Positions 6,527 to 13,576 of a stretch of DNA of 14,513 nt are shown here, in pieces (the stretch's first letter is position 1; every line of letters starts with the position of its first letter). The stretch lies in assembly GCA_035510795.1 (NCBI GenBank), contig DATKGL010000004.1, positions 1-14,513 on the forward strand. Direction: 5' to 3'. The translations under genes were made by a program, and so were the position numbers. Source of the stretch: DATKGL01 sp035510795. Its GTDB lineage: Bacteria; Patescibacteriota; Saccharimonadia; Saccharimonadales; UBA4665. Under the pieces are notes generated by a model. The model ran no database searches. It was not told the origin of the DNA and saw nothing but the letters and a program-made list of their open reading frames with translations.

Positions 6527-8053
6527 ATGAAACCATCAACAAATGAGAAAATTGGTCAGCTTATTTCTCAAGTAAGACAAGAAAAAGGTTTTACGCAAGC
6601 TGAATTTGCTCGCCGTCTCGGAACCAGCCAATCGGCAGTCAACCGCATGGAACACGGCCACCAAAATCTCAGTCTGGAGATTCTTGGACGGATTAGCGAC
6701 GTACTCAACAAGTCATTAATCAGTGTATCGGGCTCATCAGTTAGTTTACGCGTTGAGGGTGGCCATGAACTACGCGGCTCAATTGAAGTCAAAACTTCAA
6801 AAAATGCCGCCGTTGGGCTATTAGCAGCCAGTCTGTTAAACCAGGGCACAACAAAATTAAAAAAAGTTCCCAAAATTGAAGAAGTCGACCGGATAATTGA
6901 AGTTCTAGAGAGCATGGGAGTCAAGGTTAAATGGTACCCCAACCATGATCTGGATATTAAACCACCGGCTCGGCTCAATCTCGATAAAATCAATGCTGAT
7001 TCAGCTAAAAAGACCAGAAGCGTGTTAATGCTGATAGGCCCGATGATGCATTTATTCAATGAGTTTAAACTGCCCTATGCCGGTGGCTGCAAGCTTGGCG
7101 AACGAACGGTTCGGCCGCACCTTTATGCGCTGGAAGAACTGGGCGTTGATATTAAAGCAACAGACGGATATTACCGGATTAATGTCAAAAAACATCCTGC
7201 CCGTCAACCGATTGTGCTTTATGAGTCCGGCGATACCGTTACTGAAAACATTTTATTTGCCGCCGCCCGGTTCGAAGAGGAGACGGTCATCAGAATGGCC
7301 AGCGCCAATTATCAGGTTCAGGACATCTGTTTATTTTTAAAAAAGCTTGGCGTAAAAATCGAAGGTATCGGTACTACTAATCTCACTGTCCGGGGCGTCA
7401 AACACATCAAGAAAAATGTCAGTTTCAGCCCGAGCGAAGATCCGGTTGAAGCCATGACGTTTATCGCGGCGGCCGTAGTCACGAACAGCGAGCTGACGAT
7501 CACCCGCGCACCGATTGAATTTCTTGAACTGGAACTTCTTAAGTTACGCAAAATGGGTCTCCGGGTTGACGTCATAAATTCATACCCCGCTGAGAACGGC
7601 TACACCAAATTGGTTGACCTTAAAATTCATAAACACAATGGCCATCTGCATGCGCTGGAAGAAAAAATTCACCCCAACCCTTATCCGGGTCTCAATATTG
7701 ATAATTTGCCATACTTCGTGCCAATCGCCGCGGTCGCCAATGGCCGGACGCTGATTCATGACTGGGTCTATGACGGCCGGGCAATACACTACACCGAACT
7801 TGCCAAATTAGGAGCAAATATATCCTTAGCCGATCCGCACCGGGTCTATATTGACGGCCCGACCAAGTTTTCGGCCGCCGACATTACTGCGCCGCCGGCT
7901 CTAAGACCAGCAGTGTTGGTGCTACTGGGCATGTTGGCAGCTGATGGCATAAGCGTTCTGAGGAATGTCTATACAATTAATCGGGGCTATGAAGATCTGG
8001 CCGAGAGACTTGACGCTGTCGGAGCTCATATAACTGTATTGCACGATATATAA
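6527..8053 (+). CDS. murA: UDP-GlcNAc 1-carboxyvinyltransferase with N-terminal XRE HTH
   Basis: MurA transfers enolpyruvate from PEP to UDP-GlcNAc, the first committed step of peptidoglycan synthesis. The 508 residues contain an XRE helix-turn-helix at about 8-64 (FTQAEFARRLGTSQSAVNR), fused in one continuous frame to a full EPSP-like MurA domain at about 72-508. Conserved sites are SKN with K92, GGC with C188 (PEP-binding, fosfomycin-reactive cysteine; predicted sensitive), D392 in NIDNLP (equivalent to the general base D305 of E. coli by spacing to the following motif), and R460. Canonical MurA is about 420 residues, so the extra length is the HTH. The ATG at 6527 sits 7 bases behind TATAAC with a palindrome over it, suggesting a leaderless, possibly self-regulated message. 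It ends 8 bp before convergent tRNA-Gly. Confidence 0.95.
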   Translation: MKPSTNEKIGQLISQVRQEKGFTQAEFARRLGTSQSAVNRMEHGHQNLSLEILGRISDVLNKSLISVSGSSVSLRVEGGHELRGSIEVKTSKNAAVGLLAASLLNQGTTKLKKVPKIEEVDRIIEVLESMGVKVKWYPNHDLDIKPPARLNLDKINADSAKKTRSVLMLIGPMMHLFNEFKLPYAGGCKLGERTVRPHLYALEELGVDIKATDGYYRINVKKHPARQPIVLYESGDTVTENILFAAARFEEETVIRMASANYQVQDICLFLKKLGVKIEGIGTTNLTVRGVKHIKKNVSFSPSEDPVEAMTFIAAAVVTNSELTITRAPIEFLELELLKLRKMGLRVDVINSYPAENGYTKLVDLKIHKHNGHLHALEEKIHPNPYPGLNIDNLPYFVPIAAVANGRTLIHDWVYDGRAIHYTELAKLGANISLADPHRVYIDGPTKFSAADITAPPALRPAVLVLLGMLAADGISVLRNVYTINRGYEDLAERLDAVGAHITVLHDI

Positions 8054-8061
8054 AAAGCAAA

Positions 8062-8136
8062 TGGTGCGGGCAGGGAGAGTCGAACTCCCATCGCTGGTTT
8101 GGAAAACCAGCATAAGAACCGTTATACGATGCCCGC
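8062..8136 (-). tRNA. tRNA-Gly (anticodon TCC)
   Basis: This is a 75-base cloverleaf with encoded CCA. The acceptor GCGGGCA pairs with TGCCCGC and the discriminator is A. The anticodon stem CTGGT/ACCAG closes TTTCCAA, giving TCC. The T-loop is TTCGACT. A T-rich stretch follows the CCA end. Confidence 0.95.
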
Positions 8137-8165
8137 TTAATCTGTAGACAATGTGCTGAGTACCT

Positions 8166-8176
8166 GTTATATTATC
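8166..8176 (-). promoter_or_regulatory. Possible -10 region of tRNA-Gly
   Basis: Overlapping GATAAT (8171-8176) and TATAAC (8166-8171) on the minus strand lie about 30-35 bases upstream of the tRNA-Gly 5' end. Neither has a good -35, so the choice is open. Confidence 0.35.
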
Positions 8177-8194
8177 ATACCTTAGTTAATAACT

Positions 8195-8223
8195 TTGGTA
8201 ACCAATTCTATAGTTTATATAAT
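8195..8223 (+). promoter_or_regulatory. Promoter of tRNA-Arg(TCT)
   Basis: TTGGTA (8195-8200) and TATAAT (8218-8223) are spaced by 17 bases. The expected start is 2-3 bases before the tRNA 5' end at 8233, leaving almost no leader. Confidence 0.65.
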
Positions 8224-8232
8224 AGAAGCTGT

Positions 8233-8309
8233 GCCCCGGTAGCTCAGCTGGATAGAGCAAGAGACTTCTAAGCTTTAGGTCAGGGGTTCGAATCCCTTCC
8301 GGGGCGCCA
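8233..8309 (+). tRNA. tRNA-Arg (anticodon TCT)
   Basis: This is a 77-base cloverleaf with encoded CCA. The acceptor GCCCCGG pairs with CCGGGGC and the discriminator is G. The D-stem is GCTC/GAGC. The loop CTTCTAA gives TCT. The anticodon stem AGAGA/GCTTT is weak: it has a G-U pair and an A-G mismatch next to the loop (positions 31-39). The other arms are sound, so I call it functional. It is the third tRNA-Arg in the window. Confidence 0.9.
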
Positions 8310-8330
8310 TGTTAATCAAGTTGGACTGAA

Positions 8331-8358
8331 TTGTTTAACTGACTGACGTGGACTATAA
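8331..8358 (+). promoter_or_regulatory. Promoter of tRNA-His
   Basis: TTGTTT (8331-8336) and TATAAT (8353-8358) are spaced by 16 bases, with the expected start a few bases upstream of the tRNA-His 5' end. It indicates that tRNA-His is transcribed independently of tRNA-Arg(TCT). Confidence 0.6.
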
Positions 8359-8371
8359 TCACCTCTGTTAT

Positions 8372-8448
8372 GGCGGACGTAGCTCAGTCGGTAGAGCGTC
8401 GGGTTGTGGACCCGAATGTCGTGGGTTCAAGCCCCATCGTTCGCCCCA
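8372..8448 (+). tRNA. tRNA-His (anticodon GTG)
   Basis: This is a 77-base gene including an encoded G at position -1 and an encoded CCA. The acceptor GCGGACG pairs with CGTTCGC. The extra 5' G faces discriminator C73, the identity mark of tRNA-His. The anticodon stem TCGGG/CCCGA closes TTGTGGA, giving GTG. Confidence 0.95.
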
Positions 8449-8493
8449 GTTTAAGTCTTAAATAATACTAGATAATCCGAGAGACTGCCTACA

Positions 8494-8523
8494 TTGACAA
8501 TACCGAACATTGCTATCTATAAT
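8494..8523 (+). promoter_or_regulatory. Consensus sigma70-type promoter of the sortase operon
   Basis: Perfect TTGACA (8494-8499) and perfect TATAAT (8518-8523) are separated by 18 bases. Start would be near 8530, leaving a leader of about 38 bases that contains AAGGA (8554-8558), nine bases before the ATG at 8568. This is the strongest promoter seen in the window and predicts high expression of the surface protein. Confidence 0.85.
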
Positions 8524-8567
8524 AGTAATGCTTAAGAAAATCGAAAAAGCAAAAAGGAAAAACAAAA

Positions 8568-9794
8568 ATGAAACTCAAGAAGCTCAGTAGCTTTAGCTCA
8601 GCGTTGGTACTGAGCGTCAGCACCTTATTAACGATTGGTTTTACTGGCACAGCTTTTGCTGCTGCACCATATACCTGTACTTGGACTGGCAGCGGTGATG
8701 GTACTAGTTTTAGTGATGCCAGTAACTGGAGCGGCTGTAATAGTGCTGCGCCTGTTGCTACCGATAATGATAATCTAGTCTTTGACAATACTTCTCTAGC
8801 TAGCGATAGCAGTCTTAACAATGACATCACCAGCCTTGCTCTTGGCAGAATTACTTTCCAGGGCACCAATAGCAGTAACTACAGTTTTACGATTACCGGG
8901 GACGCTATTAGTCTAGCCGGCGGTATTACCGATACCAGTAACTCTGCCATAAATAGCATCGAGACTGACATAACCATTACCGCTAGCCAGAGTTTTACCG
9001 ATACTAATGGAGCTAGCGTACTTACAATCGGCGAACCGCTTGGATCGAATGCGCTCAACATTGGAAGCTATACGCTGACCCTAGCCAGCGATAATCCAAC
9101 CACCGGCGGCGCAATTAATATCAACAGCGCATTAAGCGGTACAGGTAATATTATTACTGACGGCGGGACTTCTGGTCTTGGCTTATATTATTTTTATGAC
9201 GATGCCAATGGCTATTCCGGGCAGGTAAACATAAACAATGGACAAACAATTATTGAAACCATTAATGCTTTAGGGACGGCTTCAGTCATTGTTGCTAACG
9301 GTGCATCGTTTGGAATTGAAACTTCCGGGACCAGTGATACTTTTTCTAATCCTATAACGATTGGCGGTTCCGGAATTAGTAGCGGCGGAGCCTTAGTAGT
9401 CGCTGATGGCTGTTCTGCCTCCGAGGGTCGTGGAGGCTGCTCCGATAGCGGCACTACTAAGTTGAGCGGGGCCATTATTCTGACCGCTAATACAACGGTA
9501 GGAACCAATGCCACAGTTGATGTTTCTGGGTCTGTCACCGGCAACTATACAATTAGTCTGGCTTCTAGCTCCGCCGGTTCATTAACCGGCACATTAACCG
9601 GTATCCAATCAAGCAATACTAGCGGTAACGGGTCAAGTAGTTCGACGACAGCTGCCCCCAAAACTCCCAACACAGGCTTTGCCTTAACCGGTGCCCGCAG
9701 CGGACTGGAGCTAACCGGCTGCTTCATGATGGCTGGCGGCATTTACCTCATCTCCCGAAAAGTTAGACATCCCTTATTCACTAAGCGGCATTAG
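8568..9794 (+). CDS. Sortase-anchored beta-rich surface protein (autotransporter-passenger-like repeats)
   Basis: This 408-residue exported protein has a signal peptide (MKLKK, a hydrophobic core, and an AFA-A site after residue 31). An N-terminal segment TWTGSGDGTSF to ASNWSGC follows, with C37 and C57 placed to form a disulfide. Most of the body is short beta-strands rich in Gly, Ser, Thr and Asn. One part (LSGTGNIITDGG, then YSGQVNINNGQTIIE and VIVANGASFGI) closely resembles the passenger-associated repeats of autotransporter adhesins, pointing to a beta-helix. A second Cys pair lies in DGCSASEGRGGC. The C-terminus is a cell-wall sorting signal: PNTG at 367-370, a hydrophobic helix at about 379-396, then a basic tail. 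It is the likely substrate of the sortase encoded 14 bp downstream. The ligand is unknown; adhesion is inferred. Confidence 0.85.
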   Translation: MKLKKLSSFSSALVLSVSTLLTIGFTGTAFAAAPYTCTWTGSGDGTSFSDASNWSGCNSAAPVATDNDNLVFDNTSLASDSSLNNDITSLALGRITFQGTNSSNYSFTITGDAISLAGGITDTSNSAINSIETDITITASQSFTDTNGASVLTIGEPLGSNALNIGSYTLTLASDNPTTGGAININSALSGTGNIITDGGTSGLGLYYFYDDANGYSGQVNINNGQTIIETINALGTASVIVANGASFGIETSGTSDTFSNPITIGGSGISSGGALVVADGCSASEGRGGCSDSGTTKLSGAIILTANTTVGTNATVDVSGSVTGNYTISLASSSAGSLTGTLTGIQSSNTSGNGSSSSTTAAPKTPNTGFALTGARSGLELTGCFMMAGGIYLISRKVRHPLFTKRH

Positions 9795-9808
9795 GAGTGT
9801 AGCAAACC

Positions 9809-10861
9809 ATGGCAGATGGAGCCCATATCACACTAGATGATCCTTTGCTCCGTTCCCGCCTGCGCCGTGAGCCTACCTACATCAAACGTCCGGTACTGCG
9901 ACCACAGCCGACCCTGTTGACCGATATCAGGTTAAGGCGGCGCTATCAAGCCAGCCTAGCCCAACCATCTCGAGTCGTCGACGACAAGCAACCTGTAGAA
10001 ACTGTGGCGATCGTTGCCCCAACTGCTGCTCAAGTGCCTGAAATACCCGTCCAGGTGACCAGTTATCCATCTAAACACATCAGTAATTCTGTCCCGGCTC
10101 TGTCCCGCCAAACGTCCTCCAAAGTTCTTATGCGCAATGTTGTTGCCCGGTCTGGCCGCAAAAAACATTCAATTAAGAATAAAAGTAAGCTACAGCTGGC
10201 TTTAATCTTGCTGGCTGTTGGAATTGTTTTAGCTGGAGGCTATTTCAGCCTGCTGGGGTTCCGGGCTAATCACGTAGTAGAAGTGCAGGCCGCAAAACTG
10301 ACTCAGCAGGCCAACCAGGCGGCAGTTAGCACTAAGAGCGGCTCAACTCCCGCGCCGGCCATTAGTACTGTCAAACCGTCCGCTGCAGCCGTAACTAACT
10401 ATGTTGTAGCTCCCAACCTGCCTCGCTACATCATTATTAAAAAACTCGGTGTTGATGCTCGTATTTTATCAGTAGGGGTTAATGCCGAGGGAGCGCTTGA
10501 AACACCGAATAATGTCTATGATACTGCCTGGTACAACGAATCTGCCGAGCCGGGTCAATCCGGTGCCATGTTAATTGATGGTCATGTTTCAAGCTGGACG
10601 GCTCATGGTGTGTTCTATGGTATTAAAACTTTGGCCCCCGGAGACATTATTACAATTCAACGCGGAGACGGGACCTTATTTAATTATAGTGTCGTCCAGA
10701 GCCAAGTTTATCCGTCCGGAAACGTTGACATGGTTTCGGCTATGACACCGGTTGATGCTGGGCAACCCGGCCTAAATCTTATTACCTGTACGGGCGATGT
10801 TATACCCGGGACCAGTGAGTTTAATGAGCGCATCGTGGTATATGCCACGCTGACGCAATAA
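9809..10861 (+). CDS. Sortase (class F/E-like transpeptidase)
   Basis: This membrane-anchored cysteine transpeptidase cleaves a sorting signal and joins the surface protein to a peptidoglycan precursor. It has 350 residues. A long basic, Pro-rich N-terminal region of about 127 residues precedes a single helix at 128-149, so the catalytic domain (about 200-350) would lie outside. The catalytic set is H259 in LIDGH, C327 in LITC and R341 in NERIVVYA. The surrounding GALETPNN, WYNESAEPGQSG and GVFYGIKTLAPGD resemble class F and class E sortases of Actinobacteria. The start ATG has GGAG 11 bases upstream. It lies 14 bp after its probable substrate and shares that gene's consensus promoter. The N-terminal extension is much longer than usual and has no recognised domain. 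Confidence 0.92.
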   Translation: MADGAHITLDDPLLRSRLRREPTYIKRPVLRPQPTLLTDIRLRRRYQASLAQPSRVVDDKQPVETVAIVAPTAAQVPEIPVQVTSYPSKHISNSVPALSRQTSSKVLMRNVVARSGRKKHSIKNKSKLQLALILLAVGIVLAGGYFSLLGFRANHVVEVQAAKLTQQANQAAVSTKSGSTPAPAISTVKPSAAAVTNYVVAPNLPRYIIIKKLGVDARILSVGVNAEGALETPNNVYDTAWYNESAEPGQSGAMLIDGHVSSWTAHGVFYGIKTLAPGDIITIQRGDGTLFNYSVVQSQVYPSGNVDMVSAMTPVDAGQPGLNLITCTGDVIPGTSEFNERIVVYATLTQ

Positions 10862-10964
10862 GTGTTTTGTTGTTGTATTTGTTCAAATATAAATAGCGCC
10901 GGCTGAGTTAGTCACAATACTCGACTTGCCAGATTAGTTGCGAATGCCCCGATTTTTATTTCTG

Positions 10965-10992
10965 ATAAGATGTTAATTTGATACAATCTTAT
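10965..10992 (+). promoter_or_regulatory. Extended -10 promoter of the metal ATPase with flanking inverted repeat
   Basis: TG, one base, then TACAAT (10979-10987) forms an extended -10. ATAAGAT (10965-10971) and ATCTTAT (10986-10992) form a 7-bp inverted repeat with a 14-base centre that brackets the box. A metal-responsive repressor could bind here, but no such regulator gene is in the window. The rest of the 161-bp gap (10862-11022) shows no gene and no clear terminator. Confidence 0.45.
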
Positions 10993-11022
10993 TAGTTTAA
11001 ACTCAAAAGCAAAGGTTGCGGA

Positions 11023-12918
11023 TTGATAAAAAAAGCTCATAAATTTGCAAAGCTTGGCTATAAGCGTATTCGCCAGTATCCTTTGTTTTCAATTGCATCA
11101 GCCGCTTTTCTTGCCGGCTGTGGGCTGTATTTTAGCGGTCAGATTACTGCGTCGCGCTGGCTGTTGGCGGTAGTGGCGGTTGCCGAGGTTTTGCCACTGC
11201 TTTGGAGAATGGGCCGGGACTTACGCGAGGGGACTTACGGCATCGATATTTTAGCCGCCGCTGCTATTATAGCCTCGGTTGCTTTCAGACAATACTGGCC
11301 GGCTATCGTTATCGTTTTAATGCTGACGGGCGGAGAAGCTCTTGAGCATTTTGCCGAGCATCGGGCTAAGACCGAGCTGGATGCGCTACTGAGCCGGGCG
11401 CCAAAACTAGCCCATCTACTAAAGAGCGGCAAAGAAGTTGATATTCCCGTCGGTCGCGTCCAGCGTGGCGATAAACTGATCATTAAAGCCGGCGAGGTGG
11501 TACCGGTTGATGCGGTGATTATTGAAGGAAAAGCTAATTTTGACGAGTCTAGTTTAACCGGCGAGAGTTTGCCGCAAGCCAAAAAAGAGAATGATCAACT
11601 ACTAAGCGGTTCGTTGAGCATCGACGGGGCAGTAACAGTTAAAGCCCTGCGTCCTGCTAGCGACTCCCAGTACGAAGAAATCATTAAGTTGGTTAAAGCG
11701 GCCGCCAACAGTAAGGCGCCGTTTATCCGCTTAGCCGACCGTTTTAGCGTACCCTTCACGGTCTTGGCCTTTATTTTGGCAACCGGGGCTTGGATAGCCG
11801 GCCATCAGTCAATTAGATTTTTAGATGTACTGGTTGTGGCGACGCCATGTCCTTTGATTCTGGCAGCCCCGATTGCCGTTATTTCTGGCATGAGCCGGTC
11901 TGCCCGGCACGGGATTATTGTAAAAAACGGCGGGTCACTGGAAAGATTAGCCAGGGCTGAGACCATTGCTTTTGATAAAACAGGCACTCTGACAAAAGGC
12001 AATCTGGCAGTTGACAAAGTCAACGTTTTCAATCACTTCAAACCGGACGAAGCGCTTAGATTCGCCGCAATTCTGGAGCAGAGTTCAAGCCATGTTTTAG
12101 CTCAGGCAATAATAGCAGCTGCCTCCAAGGCCGGTATCAGACTGGCCCGAGCGAAGAATATACGAGAGTATCCCGGTTCGGGATTATCGGCCAGAGTTAA
12201 TGGCCGGATAGTTTTGGTCGGTAATTTATCATTTTTAGGCGAACAGAAAATTAAACTCACTGGTTACGGCTCAAGCATAAAAAATCTGCAAACGTCCACT
12301 TATGTGGCGGTTGACGGTGAACTGGCCGGAGCAATCAGCTTTAAAGATGAACTTCGACCGGAAAGCAAGTCAACACTTCAGGCTCTGACCAAAATGGGCA
12401 TCAAGCATTTAATAATGCTTACTGGCGACAACACCAATGCCGCTAAAGCTATCGCAAAAAAACTTGGTCTGAGCGAATTTGAAGCGGAGACTTTACCGGC
12501 CGATAAGCTTCGTTTAATGGAAAAACTACCATACCGGCCGGTCGTTTTTGTCGGTGACGGGGTAAATGATGCGCCAGTACTAGCATCTGCAGACGTCGGC
12601 ATTGCTATTGGCGCAAAAGGGGAAACGGCCGCCAGCCAGTCTGCTGACATGGTTATTATGAAAGACGATATCAGCTATGTCGCCACGGCTCTTTCTATCG
12701 CCCAGCGGACTTTCTCGATTGCCCGGCAAAGCATATTGGTCGGTATCGCGCTGAGCATAGTATTAATGCTGGTATTTTCAACCGGCCGCTTCAAGCCAAT
12801 TTACGGAGCTGTTCTGCAAGAAGTAGTTGATGTTTTGGTGATCTTTAATGCGCTGAGAGCTCACGGCAGTGGCAGCGCCAAACACCTTAATTTGCTTAAA
12901 TTAATGCACGTAAAATAA
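11023..12918 (+). CDS. P1B-type heavy-metal-transporting P-type ATPase
   Basis: This membrane pump uses ATP to move a metal cation, usually outward, across the cytoplasmic membrane. It has 631 residues. Hydrophobic helices lie at about 22-62 and 74-104. The actuator domain contains LTGES (178-182). The transmembrane metal site is TPCP at 274-277 (T-P-C in place of the CPC of copper and zinc pumps). The phosphorylation motif is DKTGT with D318, followed by TGDN (467-470) and the hinge GDGVND (511-516). The His of the usual HP motif is kept as H357, but followed by Val (SHVLA). There is no N-terminal metal-binding domain or Cys/His-rich leader. The start is TTG with AAAGG about 8 bases upstream. 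The metal cannot be named from this; TPC-type pumps are poorly defined. Its 3' end overlaps the convergent kinase gene by 23 bp. Confidence 0.9.
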   Translation: MIKKAHKFAKLGYKRIRQYPLFSIASAAFLAGCGLYFSGQITASRWLLAVVAVAEVLPLLWRMGRDLREGTYGIDILAAAAIIASVAFRQYWPAIVIVLMLTGGEALEHFAEHRAKTELDALLSRAPKLAHLLKSGKEVDIPVGRVQRGDKLIIKAGEVVPVDAVIIEGKANFDESSLTGESLPQAKKENDQLLSGSLSIDGAVTVKALRPASDSQYEEIIKLVKAAANSKAPFIRLADRFSVPFTVLAFILATGAWIAGHQSIRFLDVLVVATPCPLILAAPIAVISGMSRSARHGIIVKNGGSLERLARAETIAFDKTGTLTKGNLAVDKVNVFNHFKPDEALRFAAILEQSSSHVLAQAIIAAASKAGIRLARAKNIREYPGSGLSARVNGRIVLVGNLSFLGEQKIKLTGYGSSIKNLQTSTYVAVDGELAGAISFKDELRPESKSTLQALTKMGIKHLIMLTGDNTNAAKAIAKKLGLSEFEAETLPADKLRLMEKLPYRPVVFVGDGVNDAPVLASADVGIAIGAKGETAASQSADMVIMKDDISYVATALSIAQRTFSIARQSILVGIALSIVLMLVFSTGRFKPIYGAVLQEVVDVLVIFNALRAHGSGSAKHLNLLKLMHVK

Positions 12919-13540
12919 GCACCACGGCTACCGGCACCAGCAGGTTGTCAGTACCGTATATCCCGATATTCTCAAGCGCGGTCGCTACCAGTGGCAGCCA
13001 CAACAAAGCCGGCCAGATTCCAGAAATGTGGCCGACAGAGAAGACGATCGCCAATATAATAACCGAGCAAAGCCAAAAAGTTGATGTGCCGATCAGACTT
13101 TTCCGCTGGCCAAAGATATGATAAATGTTCCCCTTGCCGAATCTAGTACCGATAACAGCAGCAATACCATCGGCTAGGCTTAAATGGAGCACGGCAGCGG
13201 CAAACAGTAGATGGTCATGGGTAATTATTGCCACTAAGGCAATACTGATTGCCGAGAGGTACTCTCCGGTGCCGTAGCGCCTGGCCAGGTGCACTGATTT
13301 AAAGATATTGAAGGTGTAGGACAAAATGAGGGCGCATAAGGCTCCCAGCGCCAGCAACTCGATATCGCCCCAGCTAATAAACCAGGGCCAGAAGGCGGCA
13401 TAAGTTCCGACTGTGATGTGGATGAACTTACGGGTGAGTTCATTTTGATATTTATTCTTTCGCCAGAAATAATCAGTGGCTACTACAAGCAGAAAAATAG
13501 GCAAGCCAGTCAATAAGAAAGCGCGGAGAAAAGAAACCAT
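12896..13540 (-). CDS. DGK1/VTE5/SEC59-type membrane lipid (polyprenol or diacylglycerol) kinase
   Basis: This 214-residue polytopic membrane protein has about six hydrophobic segments. Family signatures are RKFIH (37-41), the short loop ARRYGTGEYLS (86-96), ADG at 123-125, and GQRKSLIGTSTFW (144-156), corresponding to the K-S-x-x-G-T/S motif of CTP-dependent dolichol, phytol and diacylglycerol kinases. Such enzymes phosphorylate a membrane alcohol. With uppP, murA and murB nearby, feeding undecaprenol or another polyprenol into the carrier pool is attractive, but the substrate is not shown. I set the start at ATG 13540 rather than TTG 13561, because TATAAT (13550-13555) lies inside the longer version and 9 bases before the ATG. 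It converges on the metal ATPase. Confidence 0.8.
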   Translation of the reverse strand: MVSFLRAFLLTGLPIFLLVVATDYFWRKNKYQNELTRKFIHITVGTYAAFWPWFISWGDIELLALGALCALILSYTFNIFKSVHLARRYGTGEYLSAISIALVAIITHDHLLFAAAVLHLSLADGIAAVIGTRFGKGNIYHIFGQRKSLIGTSTFWLCSVIILAIVFSVGHISGIWPALLWLPLVATALENIGIYGTDNLLVPVAVVLILRALI

Positions 13541-13549
13541 GTCAGGGTC

Positions 13550-13555
13550 ATTATA
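13550..13555 (-). promoter_or_regulatory. -10 box of the lipid kinase gene; decides the start
   Basis: A consensus TATAAT on the minus strand ends 9 bases before the ATG at 13540, so the mRNA would have 2-3 leader bases at most. This argues against the upstream TTG at 13561 as the translation start. Confidence 0.5.
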
Positions 13556-13576
13556 CTGCAAATAAGATTTGGTTGA

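Noticed and set aside
6568..7059. 163-residue minus-strand frame opposite murA
   Set aside because: It is a shadow of the conserved murA coding sequence with no start signals or domain.
8310..8567. CRISPR array or long direct repeats in the tRNA gaps
   Set aside because: No regularly spaced repeats are seen here or elsewhere in the window.
8513..9742. Several minus-strand frames opposite the surface protein
   Set aside because: They arise from the Gly/Ser/Thr-rich repeats read in reverse and lack ribosome-binding sites.
13541..13561. TTG start of the lipid kinase at 13561
   Set aside because: A TATAAT box lies inside the extension; the ATG at 13540 begins a normal membrane segment.
13574..13576. 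UGA read as glycine (alternative code)
   Set aside because: UGA ends murB and the transposase at family-typical points, and the full-length genes here contain no in-frame UGA.
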